The position numbers and the translations under genes were made by a program. A stretch of 64,000 nucleotides of DNA from the NCBI GenBank assembly GCA_017562135.1, contig QEYB01001046.1:620001-684000 (forward strand), in the 5' to 3' direction. This document shows positions 25,188 to 37,000 of this stretch, piece by piece. The DNA comes from Dipylidium caninum. Taxonomy: Eukaryota; Platyhelminthes; Cestoda; Cyclophyllidea; Dipylidiidae. Position 1 is the stretch's first letter; each line of letters begins with the position of its first letter. The notes under the pieces were generated by a model, which had not been told where the DNA came from, did no database searches, and was given only the letters and a program-made list of their open reading frames with translations.

Positions 25188-26076
25188 ATGGCCTACTCTA
25201 GCCTAAACACCAGCCGTCGCCGCTCATTTAATGCCCGATTAGTTCAGCTAACTGGAAGCCACACAGTCAATATTAATGACCATTCAACCATGAAGAACCT
25301 ACGCATGGCTCTCTCAAGAGCCGCTGAAGTAAGTGCCTAAATGGCCCCTGAGGTAATGTCATTTATTAAAGTTAGTCAAGGGCTGTGCGAATAATAATAG
25401 TCTCGATAATTCATCCACTTTTATTGTACTTCTTATAAATAGTCCCTCCATTTGATGCTATTGAGTGAATATTGCAAGTGACTTTTGTGTCACAGACCCG
25501 CACCACTTCAGCTGCAATTTACTTTGCTACTGGCGAAGTAATGGCTTACCCCACCCTTCCGTTTATGCCATCTTGAGTTCACTTGATGCATACACTAGAG
25601 GTCGTGTTTGGAACCTGAGCCTAGCCAGAGTATGAAGAGCGGACAAGTGAAATCAAGTAGATTTAATTACAAAACCGCCGTCAGAGTAAACCGAGCACAG
25701 GCACTCTACTGTCCCCTACCCCTCTCCGTCGTGTACTGCGACAGTGTCAGGTGACCACTAAATACACATTTGGAACTTATTTTTTGCTGAAGGCATAAAA
25801 TCCTAAGTTCCAGTCAACAGAGTACTTAGTCAAAATCGACATCTTTTCTTAAGTGCCTGACTATTAGGTGCATACCTGAGGTGTAATTTATTTTAGACTG
25901 AGGCGATATTACACGAAAAACGCTTGGCGATGCAAGAAAAACAGAGGATTCGAGAACTGGTCAATCGTGGAATTATCGAAGCACCTGAACCCCGAATAGC
26001 CAAACAGGGAGCCAAAGTCAAAATTCGTGTCACTCACGACACAGTCGGGACTCATCGCTTGCCGCAGACACCATGA
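25188..26076 (+). CDS. Small two-exon basic protein of unknown family (106 aa)
   Basis: I do not recognise this protein. Exon 1 (25188-25328) starts at an ATG with an in-frame TAA three codons upstream and ends GAA|GTAAGT. Exon 2 (25897-26076) starts after TTTTAG and ends at TGA. Both junctions are phase 0 and an AATAAA follows 42 nt after the stop, so the transcript unit is self-consistent. The N-terminus is Ser/Arg-rich (MAYSSLNTSRRRSFNARLVQ). The middle looks like a charged helix (ILHEKRLAMQEKQRIRELV, then NRGIIEAPEPR). The end is basic (KQGAKVKIRV). There is no signal peptide, membrane segment or Cys cluster. The charged helix suggests a structural or complex-associated protein, but no function can be assigned. 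Confidence 0.72.
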
Positions 26077-26117
26077 GAAGTAGTGGGTTTGAAATGCTCA
26101 TGATCAACTAAGCCGAA

Positions 26118-26123
26118 AATAAA
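26118..26123 (+). promoter_or_regulatory. AATAAA polyadenylation signal of the small orphan gene
   Basis: A perfect AATAAA begins 42 nt after the TGA stop, which supports this as the true 3' end of the small gene. Confidence 0.65.
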
Positions 26124-27380
26124 TATTATACAAGTCACCTACGGTTGAAATTTGGGTTGCAGAGGCAGAGGTTGTCCCAAACCCAGAAATAAGGCGAAAA
26201 GTATGTAGTAGTCCCCTGAAAAAGGAAGAAGTGTACCAAAAAAGGGTCCTGGAGGATGAAACTTGCCCAATACGTCAACTCCCCCGAGTCCATTAATATG
26301 TCCGCCTGATGCATGATACCGATTTCTCGAAATGGGGAGAGACACCAACCTACTAAACCCTCCCACGCCATTAATAAATGCGAAATTTACTTTCCGAACC
26401 ATTGTGGTGGGAAGCTCGACTAAGGTATATTATTTCGGTGTTAAGAGACACCGACTGGCACCAGTGACACCATTAGCGGTTTATCATAGCCCCAATCCAC
26501 GAAATGAATTTGGCCAGATACAAAGGAGAGGTTTTATGGGGGAACTGAGTTATGCCGCAGGTAGGAATGCTGCTTGAGCCCCAAAGCAAGCACTTTCAGC
26601 ATTCTGTCGTCTCAATTGTAGGCGTACCCAGGACAGTGCCGATTTGCAGGTAATCAAAGTCATATTTGGTGTAGAATAGCATCAAATTCGGTATCTTTGA
26701 AGAGACAGACTTTGGCAGATTAATGATGCGCCGCAATTCCAGGCCTGATACAGCATTTAGAATGATCAAATTTCGGTTGCTGTCGGAGGTTTAAAGCAAA
26801 AAGTAAAGGGAAAAAGCAATTAATGACAAAGTCTTTATTGTAATAAAAAAGTAGACAACATAATCTGTACCTCGTGAATACGCAATGTAGTATAAAATTC
26901 AGTTTGACAGGAGGTAGATTGGATTTTTTCGCGTCTCCTCCGAATTGTTCAAAAGAAAGTCAATTGAAATATTCAGGTCCCTTAATTAATAGAGAAGAAA
27001 CAATATTAGCTCTTGTGCTTCAACGAATAAGCAAGAAATTTAACTCACCGAGGCGAGTGGGGAGGGTGTGTGAAGTCGACTCGCCCACTTATTACGTCAC
27101 CTTGTCGTAGTGACAGAGACTGAGAAAGGTAAAGTAGCGTCTGCTGCCAGTGGGTGGGACTGAACAGAGGCAAGAAAACAAGGTGACTTTTACACTTTTT
27201 GAGGGGACGAAGTACACTTTATTGGGTTGAAAATTATGAAACAGACGTCTTTGTCAAGTCTGTGTTCAGCCACGACTCACCGAGATACATCGCAACGTGC
27301 ACTCGATATTCCTATTTGCAAGTTTCAATGATATTTTTCATTCTCGTTTCGAAGAATTTTCCGTTTTCGTATCCCACTTT
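26124..27380. other. Spacer upstream of the plus-strand mariner
   Basis: No convincing exon. A minus-strand frame at 26139-26402 is Gly/Phe-rich and without a match I trust. The right part may include the eroded left end of the mariner; inverted repeats were not identified. Confidence 0.35.
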
Positions 27381-28165
27381 TATGCTATTTTTCACCGAAA
27401 TTAGACGGGAACAAAATGCGATTTACATTTACTTTTCTTACACGAGTTTAAAGTGAAACATAACGCAGCTCAACGAGCTTCAAGAAACATTAAGGAGGCA
27501 TTCGGGGTGGATCCACAAATTTCGTTCTGGCGATTTAAGTATCGTCAAGGAGCCTCGCCTCGAAGAAGACCACCGGCCCACATTGATGACTAGGAGGGGG
27601 AATTAAGGACGATGACTACGAAGTCCGGTCCACGCACCCAACTAATCGTCGATTTGGGTTCAAACTTTCGCCCATTCGACTGTTAAAACATTTGCGTGCA
27701 ATAAACTAAAAATAAAGTGGGCTCTTACGCGTCAGCCATACGAACTGACGCAACTGCAGGTGCTTTAACGCTTCAGGAGAAAGTGGGCATCTTTATTGCT
27801 TCCTTCGCAAAACACGATTACTACCAAACTGTCACTTGTGATGGAAAGTGGATTTTGTATGACAATCGAAGGAGATGAAGTAAATGGGTGGGTAGAAATG
27901 TGCCGCCAGAACACACCTCTAGGGCGAAATTTCACCAAAAAACAAGTTATGGTTATTACCGTATGGTGGAACGGTCAAGGAGTGATCATCCACTATTCCT
28001 TCCTCTGATACAACCAGGATAAAGCATAACGGAGGGGAATTTTCATTGTTGAGAGAAAAATTATGTCATGCATGAGGAAAACTTATGGAGAAAAGATAAC
28101 CAACGCTGTTCAATCGACACAGCGCAGTTCTACTGCATGAGGACAACGCACGACGACCATGTCAA
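27380..28165 (+). mobile_element. Decayed mariner transposon, plus strand
   Basis: Several transposase blocks lie in the right order on the plus strand. At about 27452-27590 is the N-terminal helix-turn-helix part (HNAAQRASRNIKEAFG, like NAAETARNIxxxFGE). At 27834-27877 is TCDGKWILYDNRRR, corresponding to the first catalytic Asp region (TCDEKWILYDNRRR). At 27949-28008 is VMVITVWWNGQGVIIHYSFL. At about 28127-28165 is VLLHEDNAR, the second Asp region (LLHDNARPH). Stops and frame changes separate the blocks and the third Asp block is not evident, so the copy is dead. The WILYDNRRR wording resembles the Mos1/cecropia-type lineage. Confidence 0.85.
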
Positions 28166-28445
28166 GCTTTAATTATTGTTGACAATTTAAATAATTTCTC
28201 TACAATATGACATTCTCCCACATCCTCAATATTCACCCGGTGTTTTTCCGTCAGAGTATAGCCTTTTTCATAATTACCAATTGTTTTTAAGTTAAAAAAA
28301 ACACAATAGCCGACATGACCGAAGACGATCTGCAAATGAGCCTCAGCCACATCATCTCCTGCCCATTACCGTAATTATGACGTTGGAAACTATGAAACGG
28401 GTGTTTTGGTTGAGCAGAAAGCAAAAACGTCAAGTTTTTCAGCTA

Positions 28446-28451
28446 TTTATT
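28446..28451 (-). promoter_or_regulatory. Candidate AATAAA for the PRMT6-like gene
   Basis: TTTATT on the plus strand is AATAAA on the minus strand, about 290 nt beyond the TAA stop of the methyltransferase gene. The distance is acceptable but the assignment is uncertain. Confidence 0.35.
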
Positions 28452-28738
28452 GCATTCAATCAGAATAACTTTTACTGGTATCTACCTCACTTTGAATAAG
28501 ATGCTATTTTTAGAGCTAATAAACGAATAAAAGACGCTTTTATAATATCATTTTTGTTGATATATTCTCCTATCTCTCAAGAATATACCTTAATTACGAA
28601 AAAGATAATGGTCGGTCGGCAGTTGAGATATCGGGTGACTTTCTGCCACCCGGTAGGCGACTTATATACATCACTTCCAAAATAATCTATTTTTAAAGTT
28701 AATAAACGGTTCGAAGACTCATATAACTTATCTTCAGA

Positions 28739-31700
28739 TTACAAAAAAAAGATGATATTCAGCGGGAGAAGTACCAGGGTGAACATGGAGGATGTGGTGA
28801 AATGCCAAATCGTAGAGAAGTCGGGGATGGTGGACGGAGGGGGAGGATTCCGAGGACGAGGAATGGGGGCTCGATGAATCACTCGCAATTTACGACCAGC
28901 ATTAATCGTGATAGAAGATCGCAGCATGGAAATACTCCGTATATCATAAGTTTGGGAGTTTTTGGTCCAAATTGAGATCAGGACTTACGCTTTATAAGGT
29001 GAAGTGGAGAGAACATCACCGTCTGGGAACTCAACGGAAAACCAGATGACGAAGCCCCTAACTGCCACAGTGCCAATCGCCATAACCTCGAAGTCTCCCT
29101 GCAGAGGTGAAAGTGGAGCGCCATGACAAATGCTACTTAATTACGCTTAAGTATAAATCCAATTTGCAGGTGACTTCAGCCGACGGAAATAAGTCCGTAC
29201 CCGTAGATCTCAGGCATTGTGCCAAATAAGGCAAATAAACCATAATTCCCCCTATAATCCTCAAATGCGGACTAAAAACTGCAGAATATCCTCATCCAAA
29301 ACTGCTCATAACTCACCGACTAGGTGTAAGGAGAGGATTTCAATGCTTTCTAGAAGGTAGGAACGGTGCCTTAGTAGGAGATTAACTTGTATCTCCTGTT
29401 CAGTACTACTGATAATAAAGCTAAGAATCCCAAAATCTCAACGTCTTTTAGTTATCGAGAAAAGAGAACAAGAACACGAGAACAAACCTTTACGCCATGC
29501 GCAGATAATTCCGCCGTCGAAAGGGTTGCTAAATCCAACGTGACCACTTCCGATGTTGAGGTGACAACGCACTTCGGGTCCATCATGTCTACGTGGGCCT
29601 GTCTCTCCAAGTCCTCCCTCACCGCGGATGCAAATGCTCCTGTCAAGCGAACCTAATACGAAAGAGGGCCAACGGTGAAGCGATCTGTAAACAGTAATTA
29701 TCATTCAAAGGAATAATCACACTACTCAAGCATCTTGGAAATAATCTTTTTGTACAAAATATGGGATAATTGGCCTGGCGATTGCTCTCAGCTTTGTAAA
29801 AATCGAGACATTTTTGAGAAGGCCATAGGCGGTCTCAAGTGCTCAAAAAAACTCACCAAACAAAACCTGCGTACTTTCCCAACCTGCTATCCTTATTTGT
29901 AACGTTGCAATCTGGGACAACTTTAATACTGCACTATGAAATGGAATAATCAAAAGACCTTGTATTTAAAATCATCCAATTCATCCACCCTCGTCAGCCT
30001 TCAGAGCCCAATCACATGGCTAATTTCACCTTTACATTAGAACGAGATTACTTCTGCCATCTAGATTAGTAAATTGGACACCAAACTTAATACAGTTACA
30101 GATAAAGGAATATTTTAGCTGATTCCTCAGTTGCCCAAACTGTTGTCGGAGCGATAGCATCATCAAAGAGCTCATTTTACGTGGTTGGGGGGGGGAGGGG
30201 TGGAAAGGTCTTACGAGAGTCTTAGATGAGGGCACTTAAGAGAATTATTCAACCACCCATTTAACGATCTACCCTTATTCACAAAAAAAGTGGTTAACGT
30301 CACAAGTAAAAGGTATGTTCCAAAAAGAGCTTATTTATAGGGTGAGATCGGACGCTTTTTCGAATTAGAATGGTGGACAAGGCAAAACCGGCGGTGTTTG
30401 GGTATAGGCAGGAAGGTGTCTTTTTGCGTATTATGATATATCGAGTCAATCTTTGGTCGAATGATGTGAAGTTAACTGCGCATCGTCTAACAGAGGAGGG
30501 GGGTATGAAGGCAAGGAGTTCCGCATTCCTCTCTCAATCACTCCATTTTCCACCGCGAAAAAGAAATTAAGTAATTTTGGACACACTGGAGTTGAAGTAA
30601 GTGGTTTTGCCCCGAATGACACCAATTCAATGTTGATAATTACGAAGAACGGAGGAGAGTAATGCAAACAGGTAACGGGGATTCCGACCACCAAATAAAT
30701 CACCCCTATAAAACACAATAATAAACATAATCATCGTGGTTAAGTACCAGAATCGCATACTTGTAGCCAGGTAGATCTGGATCGGAGTATTACCTTACTT
30801 TGTTTTCTGTCAATCGACGAGGGGTCTTTAGAATTCACGATTTTGCCAAATAGAATAGAATAAAACAAGAGAGCTGACGAAAAGCCTTCAAAGATTAAAA
30901 GTTTTTGATCGTTTAGATCATAAGCGGTCCCGAGTAAGAGCAGTTGTGTACGATGTTTCGGATGCTTCACATGCAGGCAGACAGTTGGACAAGCGGATGT
31001 TTGGCCAAGTTGGCATTTCAATCCGTCGATCGCTCTAGTTATGCTCTGCTTTGGGGCGAGGATGCTTTCGCAAAATCCTTAGCGTAACATATCAGCATTC
31101 ACGTCTATTCCGCAGCTCCATTTGTCAATGTACTTAGCTTATTAGCCCTGTTGGAAATGGAAGGTCCGCCAAGACTGGGCATTAATTACTCCATCCGAAT
31201 TCCTAACTCTTAACCGTGGAGCTAGTGTACATGATTTAACAGTGCATTACGACGTTCTATTAATCATTGCGTCCACTTTGCCGATTTACAGGCTCTCGCC
31301 TGCACAAAAGATAAAGTGTGGCGAATGGGCAAGTTATGACATCAGACGTAACCACGGAAGGAAGGCATTTTGAAGAGTATTTGCAATGGAAGGATAAAGT
31401 CAAACTACCGAAGACAACGTTTCAAGTAATGCAGCAGTGGGCTGGCATCTCGGTAACACTTTAACCGCAAGAGATCCCTGGCACACCTCAATAGCAGAGA
31501 TGAAGAGTAATCTCTTGGAGCTGCCTTCATTTAACCTGGATTATCTCCCTTTCTCTTGTCATTCCCACCAACAATCATTACGATCTAGTTATTACGTTAA
31601 GCCAACGCTGATAGCCCCCCTACGACTTTTACGCCCCTACAGGATACGCTTCATGTAATGTGAACTTGGTTTTCATGCCACTGTAGAAATCGGTGAATTG

Positions 31701-34041
31701 AGATAACCCCAATTCACCTCCAAGAGTGAGTGATGAGTTTGAAATAAAATGGTTTATAGCAGAGCAGTCTATAGCACGAACGACTTGCCGAAGTTACTGG
31801 TTGGAAACAAGTCCGTCACATGCAACCTCCCAGAACGAACGTAGCCTATTTAGTTACTGATTAACCAAAACATGGCCTCAGATTAGTAGCTTACCTCATA
31901 AAGGTCGGAGAGCTCCTTACATTTTGCCGAAATTTTATCCTCCTCCCCCTCTTCCTTCCCATCGTCCTCAAGTGCTGCATCCACGGGAGTTTCGGAAAAC
32001 GCGGCAATGAAGAGAGTGGCACAACAGGGGAAGAGGCGCCTACGACGCCAGGTGGCAAGGTCGCTTGTTGTCATGGGAGCGGAAGTCTGAGGAGGACGAA
32101 GATATCGGTCACGGGCGTAGAGCACGGAAGGGAGCATGTTCTCGTAAAGCAGCGCGTGTCCCATCCACTCACTCACTATCGCATCCACCCGATCGACGTC
32201 CAGTCGAGCGTCCTCCACCTTACTATTTATCACTAGGTTGAGATCAAAATTCGGGGAAGAAAAGCTCAGTACTGACTCACAAGATTCCATTACCTCCATT
32301 ATAATCTGAGCATCTGGGTCTAGACATCCTACCATCCCTATGCTCCCACTGAGCTCCAGGTGAAAAGGTGCTTAGGTTTCCAAATTTTTTTTTGGGGTAT
32401 ACATTACAAGAAATTTCGGTTTTTCTACTGAAGAGGGTTTTCAATCAGTTTTATCACATCTGACCCTGATGGTCTGGTAAAAATCCAAGAATTACTCCGG
32501 AAATCAACGTGTGATGACTTTATAAACTCAAAATGATCACAATCCTCACATGAAAGACTGGAATCTCCATGGTTTCTTCACCACGCTCGCATATTCGTGG
32601 GTTTAGACCTTATGCCTATGCTAAGTAGAAACTTCATAACCCTTAATGATTCCAAATGTCAAGCGGAAGAAACTATAAGCTTCAGTTTAGATTGAATTAC
32701 ACCCGTATTCAAGGTAAACGTAAAGAACTGTTCATGATAATGCACAGAAACTTCCACATTGCGAATGGCATAAGGGAGTACGGATAATGAAGTGTCGGTG
32801 AAAAATAGCAAACCGTTTAATGCCCAAACGCCCAGTTCACTAATAAAATTTTAAGATTGCTCCATCAAAGGTAAAAGATAACACAAATGTGGGCATTAGA
32901 AGGGTTTATGAACGAGGAGACGTTGTTTGTATGTGGATTGTTACATATGGGTTAAAGATGAAATTCTACTGAAGTAACTAACATTTTTGTTTAAACATTA
33001 TGAGCAAGAAAAAGTCATAAATACCAAAAGGATTTTGGAAATATCAAAATACTTTAATTGAAGCTGCATTAAGTCTCACAAGGAAGTATGGACAATAAGA
33101 ACTTAAGGGTAGTTTAACCTCGCTGTGTTCCTGCAGCCCGAAATCCGAGAAGTGGTCTTTGATAGACGCCTACAAACATGGATAACTTTGGCCCGGTTTT
33201 TCCGACTGTGGTTTAAGTCGAACTGTGCCCATAGGAGAGTCTGATGGTCTCGAATTTCCCTAAGGGAGTTTTACCTATTTGATGTCATTTTCAAGAAAGC
33301 AATCAGTCCAACAAAGACAGACGGAAAAGAATCCAAAAACTCGTATTTTCATGGCCATTACCATGAAACAGTCTGCGAAAAAACGAGTACCTTGTTCATA
33401 GGCGCGGTAAATGCAGCAAAAGTGGTTTCATAATAATTTATTGAGATCGCAATTTATCTCCTCGGCTAAGCGCTGACCACCATTGTTCGACAGCAGAAGG
33501 ACGCCTTATCACATTGAAGAAGGTGCCTCGGCTCTCAAAAATATAATACAAGTCACAGTTACTTAGAAGGAAAATGATTAATAAGGGGGCTTCGGTATGT
33601 TGGTAGGAGAATAGAGATTGGGGTTCTTTAAGTGGCAATTACGATTACGAGATGACGGTTGATAACCCTGTCATCCAACAACCAGTTATATCATCTACAG
33701 ATAAAAAACTGATTGAGTCGAATTGAACAGGATTTTTTCTTTTGTTTTGTTACTTCTCAGGCGAAAACTTTCCAAAGAAGAGGCAAAAAGGTGGTACTGT
33801 ACTCCTCACCTGTGATGCGGGAGGAGAGGTCGTTGTCAGCAACGATTTGACGAGCAAGGAGACAGAGGCTACGTGCCCCATCAAGGCCATAAACGTGGGC
33901 AGCCCCGGCCTTGGCGCCGAAAAGCGAGAGGATGCCCGTGCCACAGCCAACGTCTAACAGAAGCCCACCCTCAAGACGTTGTCGAGCTCGTGTCAGCGCC
34001 AGTCTGAAATCATCCCCGGCACATGAAAAAGATGCTTTCAT
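28739..34041 (-). CDS. PRMT6: Type I protein arginine methyltransferase, PRMT6-like
   Basis: PRMTs transfer methyl groups from S-adenosylmethionine to arginines. Exons in order are 34041-33810, 32232-31895, 29652-29488, 29098-28989 and 28934-28739. Phases fit and the joined frame is 346 aa (human PRMT6 375). Exon 1 carries the SAM-binding motif LLDVGCGTGILSLFGAKAGA. Exon 2 has VDAIVSEWMG and the double-Glu loop SEWMGHALLYENM, then a Pro/Arg-rich insertion before ATLFIAAF. Exon 3 has LYE|VRLTGAF, like YGVDMSCLEGFA, then MMDPKCVV. Exon 4 has RGFVIWFSVEFP and VLSTSPYK, very close to PRMT6 (HGFAIWFQVTFP, VLSTSPFH). The ATG at 34041 has an in-frame TGA just before it, yet the expected N-terminal helix (HEEMLxDxVRT) is missing, so an upstream exon may exist. 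The conserved THW loop is also not found in the last exon. Confidence 0.85.
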
Positions 34042-37000
34042 TCACGCCAAAACTGTGGTTGTCATGTTTTTAGCGTAACAACAGGTCTTAAACACTAATT
34101 AGACCACATGAAGATTTCTAGCCTCCGTAGGTGCCGATTACCACATTTCTTGCACGAAATGTCTGCTAGTAACCCACCGACACTTCTTTGCATCTATAAT
34201 TAGGTCTCAGCCAGACAGGGAGAGGTTGGAAGGTGGATGGTAATAGTTTCCCGACAGCATTAATTTCTCTACCAATAAGTGAAAACGAAAAACGAATGAG
34301 TGAGAATACAAGCTAAAACATAAGAGAGCCAAATTTCAGGTATTCCACGAAAGGACCTGTCCTTTGGCAGTTCGAAGTTCTAGGACTAGAACCCCTAAGG
34401 TTATTTTGTCAACATGAATCTATCTTTCGCTCTAGAGTGGTGCTCACGATGAAGTGATATTAGGAACTGCTATAAAATGTACGAATAAAATACAAAAAAG
34501 TTAGCTATACTGGAATTATTAACAGTGATATATCATATTAATAAAGCCGCAAAATAGGGGCTTTCAACGGTTACCTCTGTCCAAACTGCGCTCAAAGTTG
34601 CTTCCGAAATGAAAGGAAGACTGTGTAACAAAATGGGGTCTTCTAAATACATAAAATATAACAGCGACCCTTGCAGTCCCCTGGGATTCTACCACCGCAA
34701 TATTGACATATAAATATATTCTTGGTGTTTCAATCCTTGGTTATTTTTCAAAAAAAGGCCCACATGTCTTCAAGTGGGGGATAAGGAACTTTCACTCATT
34801 CAGGATAATTAGTCGTTCCAACTCACAAAGCGTTATGAAAAACTCCTTTTGGTGAAAAGTTATTGTCTCTCAAGACTGCACACCACAAACTAATGAGCAA
34901 AAATATATTCAAATTGGCGTTTTATGTGCCTTTAAACAGTCCATGCAGGTATAAGCGTCTACCAACGTCTTCGAGGGGGAAGTCTCGAGCGAAGGCATCA
35001 GGAATCGAGAGCCCCAGGTATTTCTTATCCTGCCAACTACGTACCATAGCTATTTGGTAATGAGAAAAAAATGAGCTCAAAAGGGCTTACCAATGCTCTG
35101 AACCGTGCACATCACAACAGGTTGAGGCTCACGCGTTTTCTACAGTGCACTTGCCTTTTTGGTATTGCGCGGCTCAAAAGGGGACACAAAGTAGGAGGAG
35201 AGAAGCGGAGAAAAATCTCCAACGGTATATAATACAGTTTTACAAAATGAGAGCTTTGTGTTTAGACTTGGGTCAGTACATTTCTAACTCCATATTTCCA
35301 CATAAAAGCTAATTAAGGTACTGCGAGACATAACAGGTAAAGCCGAAGTGGTGTTTGATCTTACCAGATCTCAATCGCCTCTCACCAGAATATGCTAAAC
35401 AGATGCGAGTTAGTTGGAAACTTTGTGGAGGACCGTCCGACACACAAAGCGGGTGTGCACACCCCAAAATATCGCCGCATTTCAAATAAAACTCCTGTGT
35501 GTTAAAAATAACCAAAGCCGTCTTTATTTAACAACCTTAAAAAATATAGCCTCCTAATGATGGCAGCCCCTCAGAAATCCCCGACTCCATCGCTCCAATA
35601 AAATCCCTAAGGTGAGATCTTCACTATAAATGACTAGAGATTTAAGGGTTGGTAAAAGCTAAATCAGATCAATTTAAAAAATTCCCAATTTCCAATGTGT
35701 GTCGTAGATAATGGTAAATGAAGTAAAATTCAGTAAAGGCATGAGAGGCTTTACAATTGCAAATACCTCACCAGCCTTACAAAGTCAAAACATTTTGTGG
35801 CGGGAGGTATGATGACATCAGTGAAAAAAAAAATGATAACCATCATTGGCCATCTGATACGGTCTAAGGTGATTTGTCTTTAAAATCTGAATGGTGTAAA
35901 TTTATTGAATAGATGTCCAACGAGTTCATAAAATTTATGGCATCTACTCCTCTGGCATTTGTTACGATAAAGCATTCTTCTAGCAGGGTAGTAATGTAGC
36001 TTTGGTCATGTAGCTCTCCAACCTTTTCTTTCACGTCATAACCTGCACTTTCAATGGTTTCATTGCTAAATTACCCATTGCTCTGAAACGCTTTACTCAA
36101 ATTCTTACACCCAGGCGGTTTTGAGGCATGACGAAGGCGATACAAATGCCGCATAGTTGGAGCCCTACTCAGTTGCTAAATCTCTCAGAAAGTCAGAGTG
36201 AAGTACGGACCCAGTCAAATAACTTACTTGTCACTAAAAGGGATTAGGAATGTGAAGGAGTTTATGGATTTTGACCAAGCAACAAGGCATAAACGCGCTT
36301 TAGGGTATGTCCCACTGTAAACAATCAAATGAGTACACCAAAAATAGTCTAAGGACAACTCTCAGATGAAAGTGGACAAGGGGCAGTGTAAGGATTTCGG
36401 ATGCCATTTTGACTGGTGGGTCGCGTCAAGCGGTGACAACAAATTTACTGATGGTCAACAAAACCGTTGTGTATGTAGACCCAGTGGCATAATCTGTGGC
36501 ACATGTGTACCGTTGTGCAGTCCTCCCATTCACTACGAATATCCTCTTGCATAACTAACCACGCTTCTGCGTTTGCATACCTTGGAGCAGTCGCAGTAGT
36601 TCATTATTTGAACTGGGAGGATGAAGTGCCGTGACTATAAAAACCTAGCATATTCCGCATCAGCACCATAACTGCGGTGTCAAATGGTGTTAAATAAATT
36701 ATGAAAACAGTAAACACCGATTGTCTGCATTTACAACAATAAAAATGAATTTACTATGGCTAAATTTATACCAAGAGTCCTATAATTATTGTGCTGGAAC
36801 GCAAATGACCCCTTTAATTTTGTCTTGTTTTACATAATTCAGTGATAAAAGAAAGGAGAAACTGAACCCAACATGATTTAAATTGTATGCACTAAATATT
36901 TTATCTACAAACTATATGGGAGGATAAAAGAGCTTTCACAAAAGTTAATGAAAAGATGATTACTTACCTAAACGTCAGGGTCCGAATTTTGTCAGACAAC

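Noticed and set aside
26139..26402. Minus-strand frame with a faint lipocalin look (PPGPFFG and GDYYIL)
   Set aside because: Only two short matches, no GxW motif or cysteines, and no partner exons. Probably chance.
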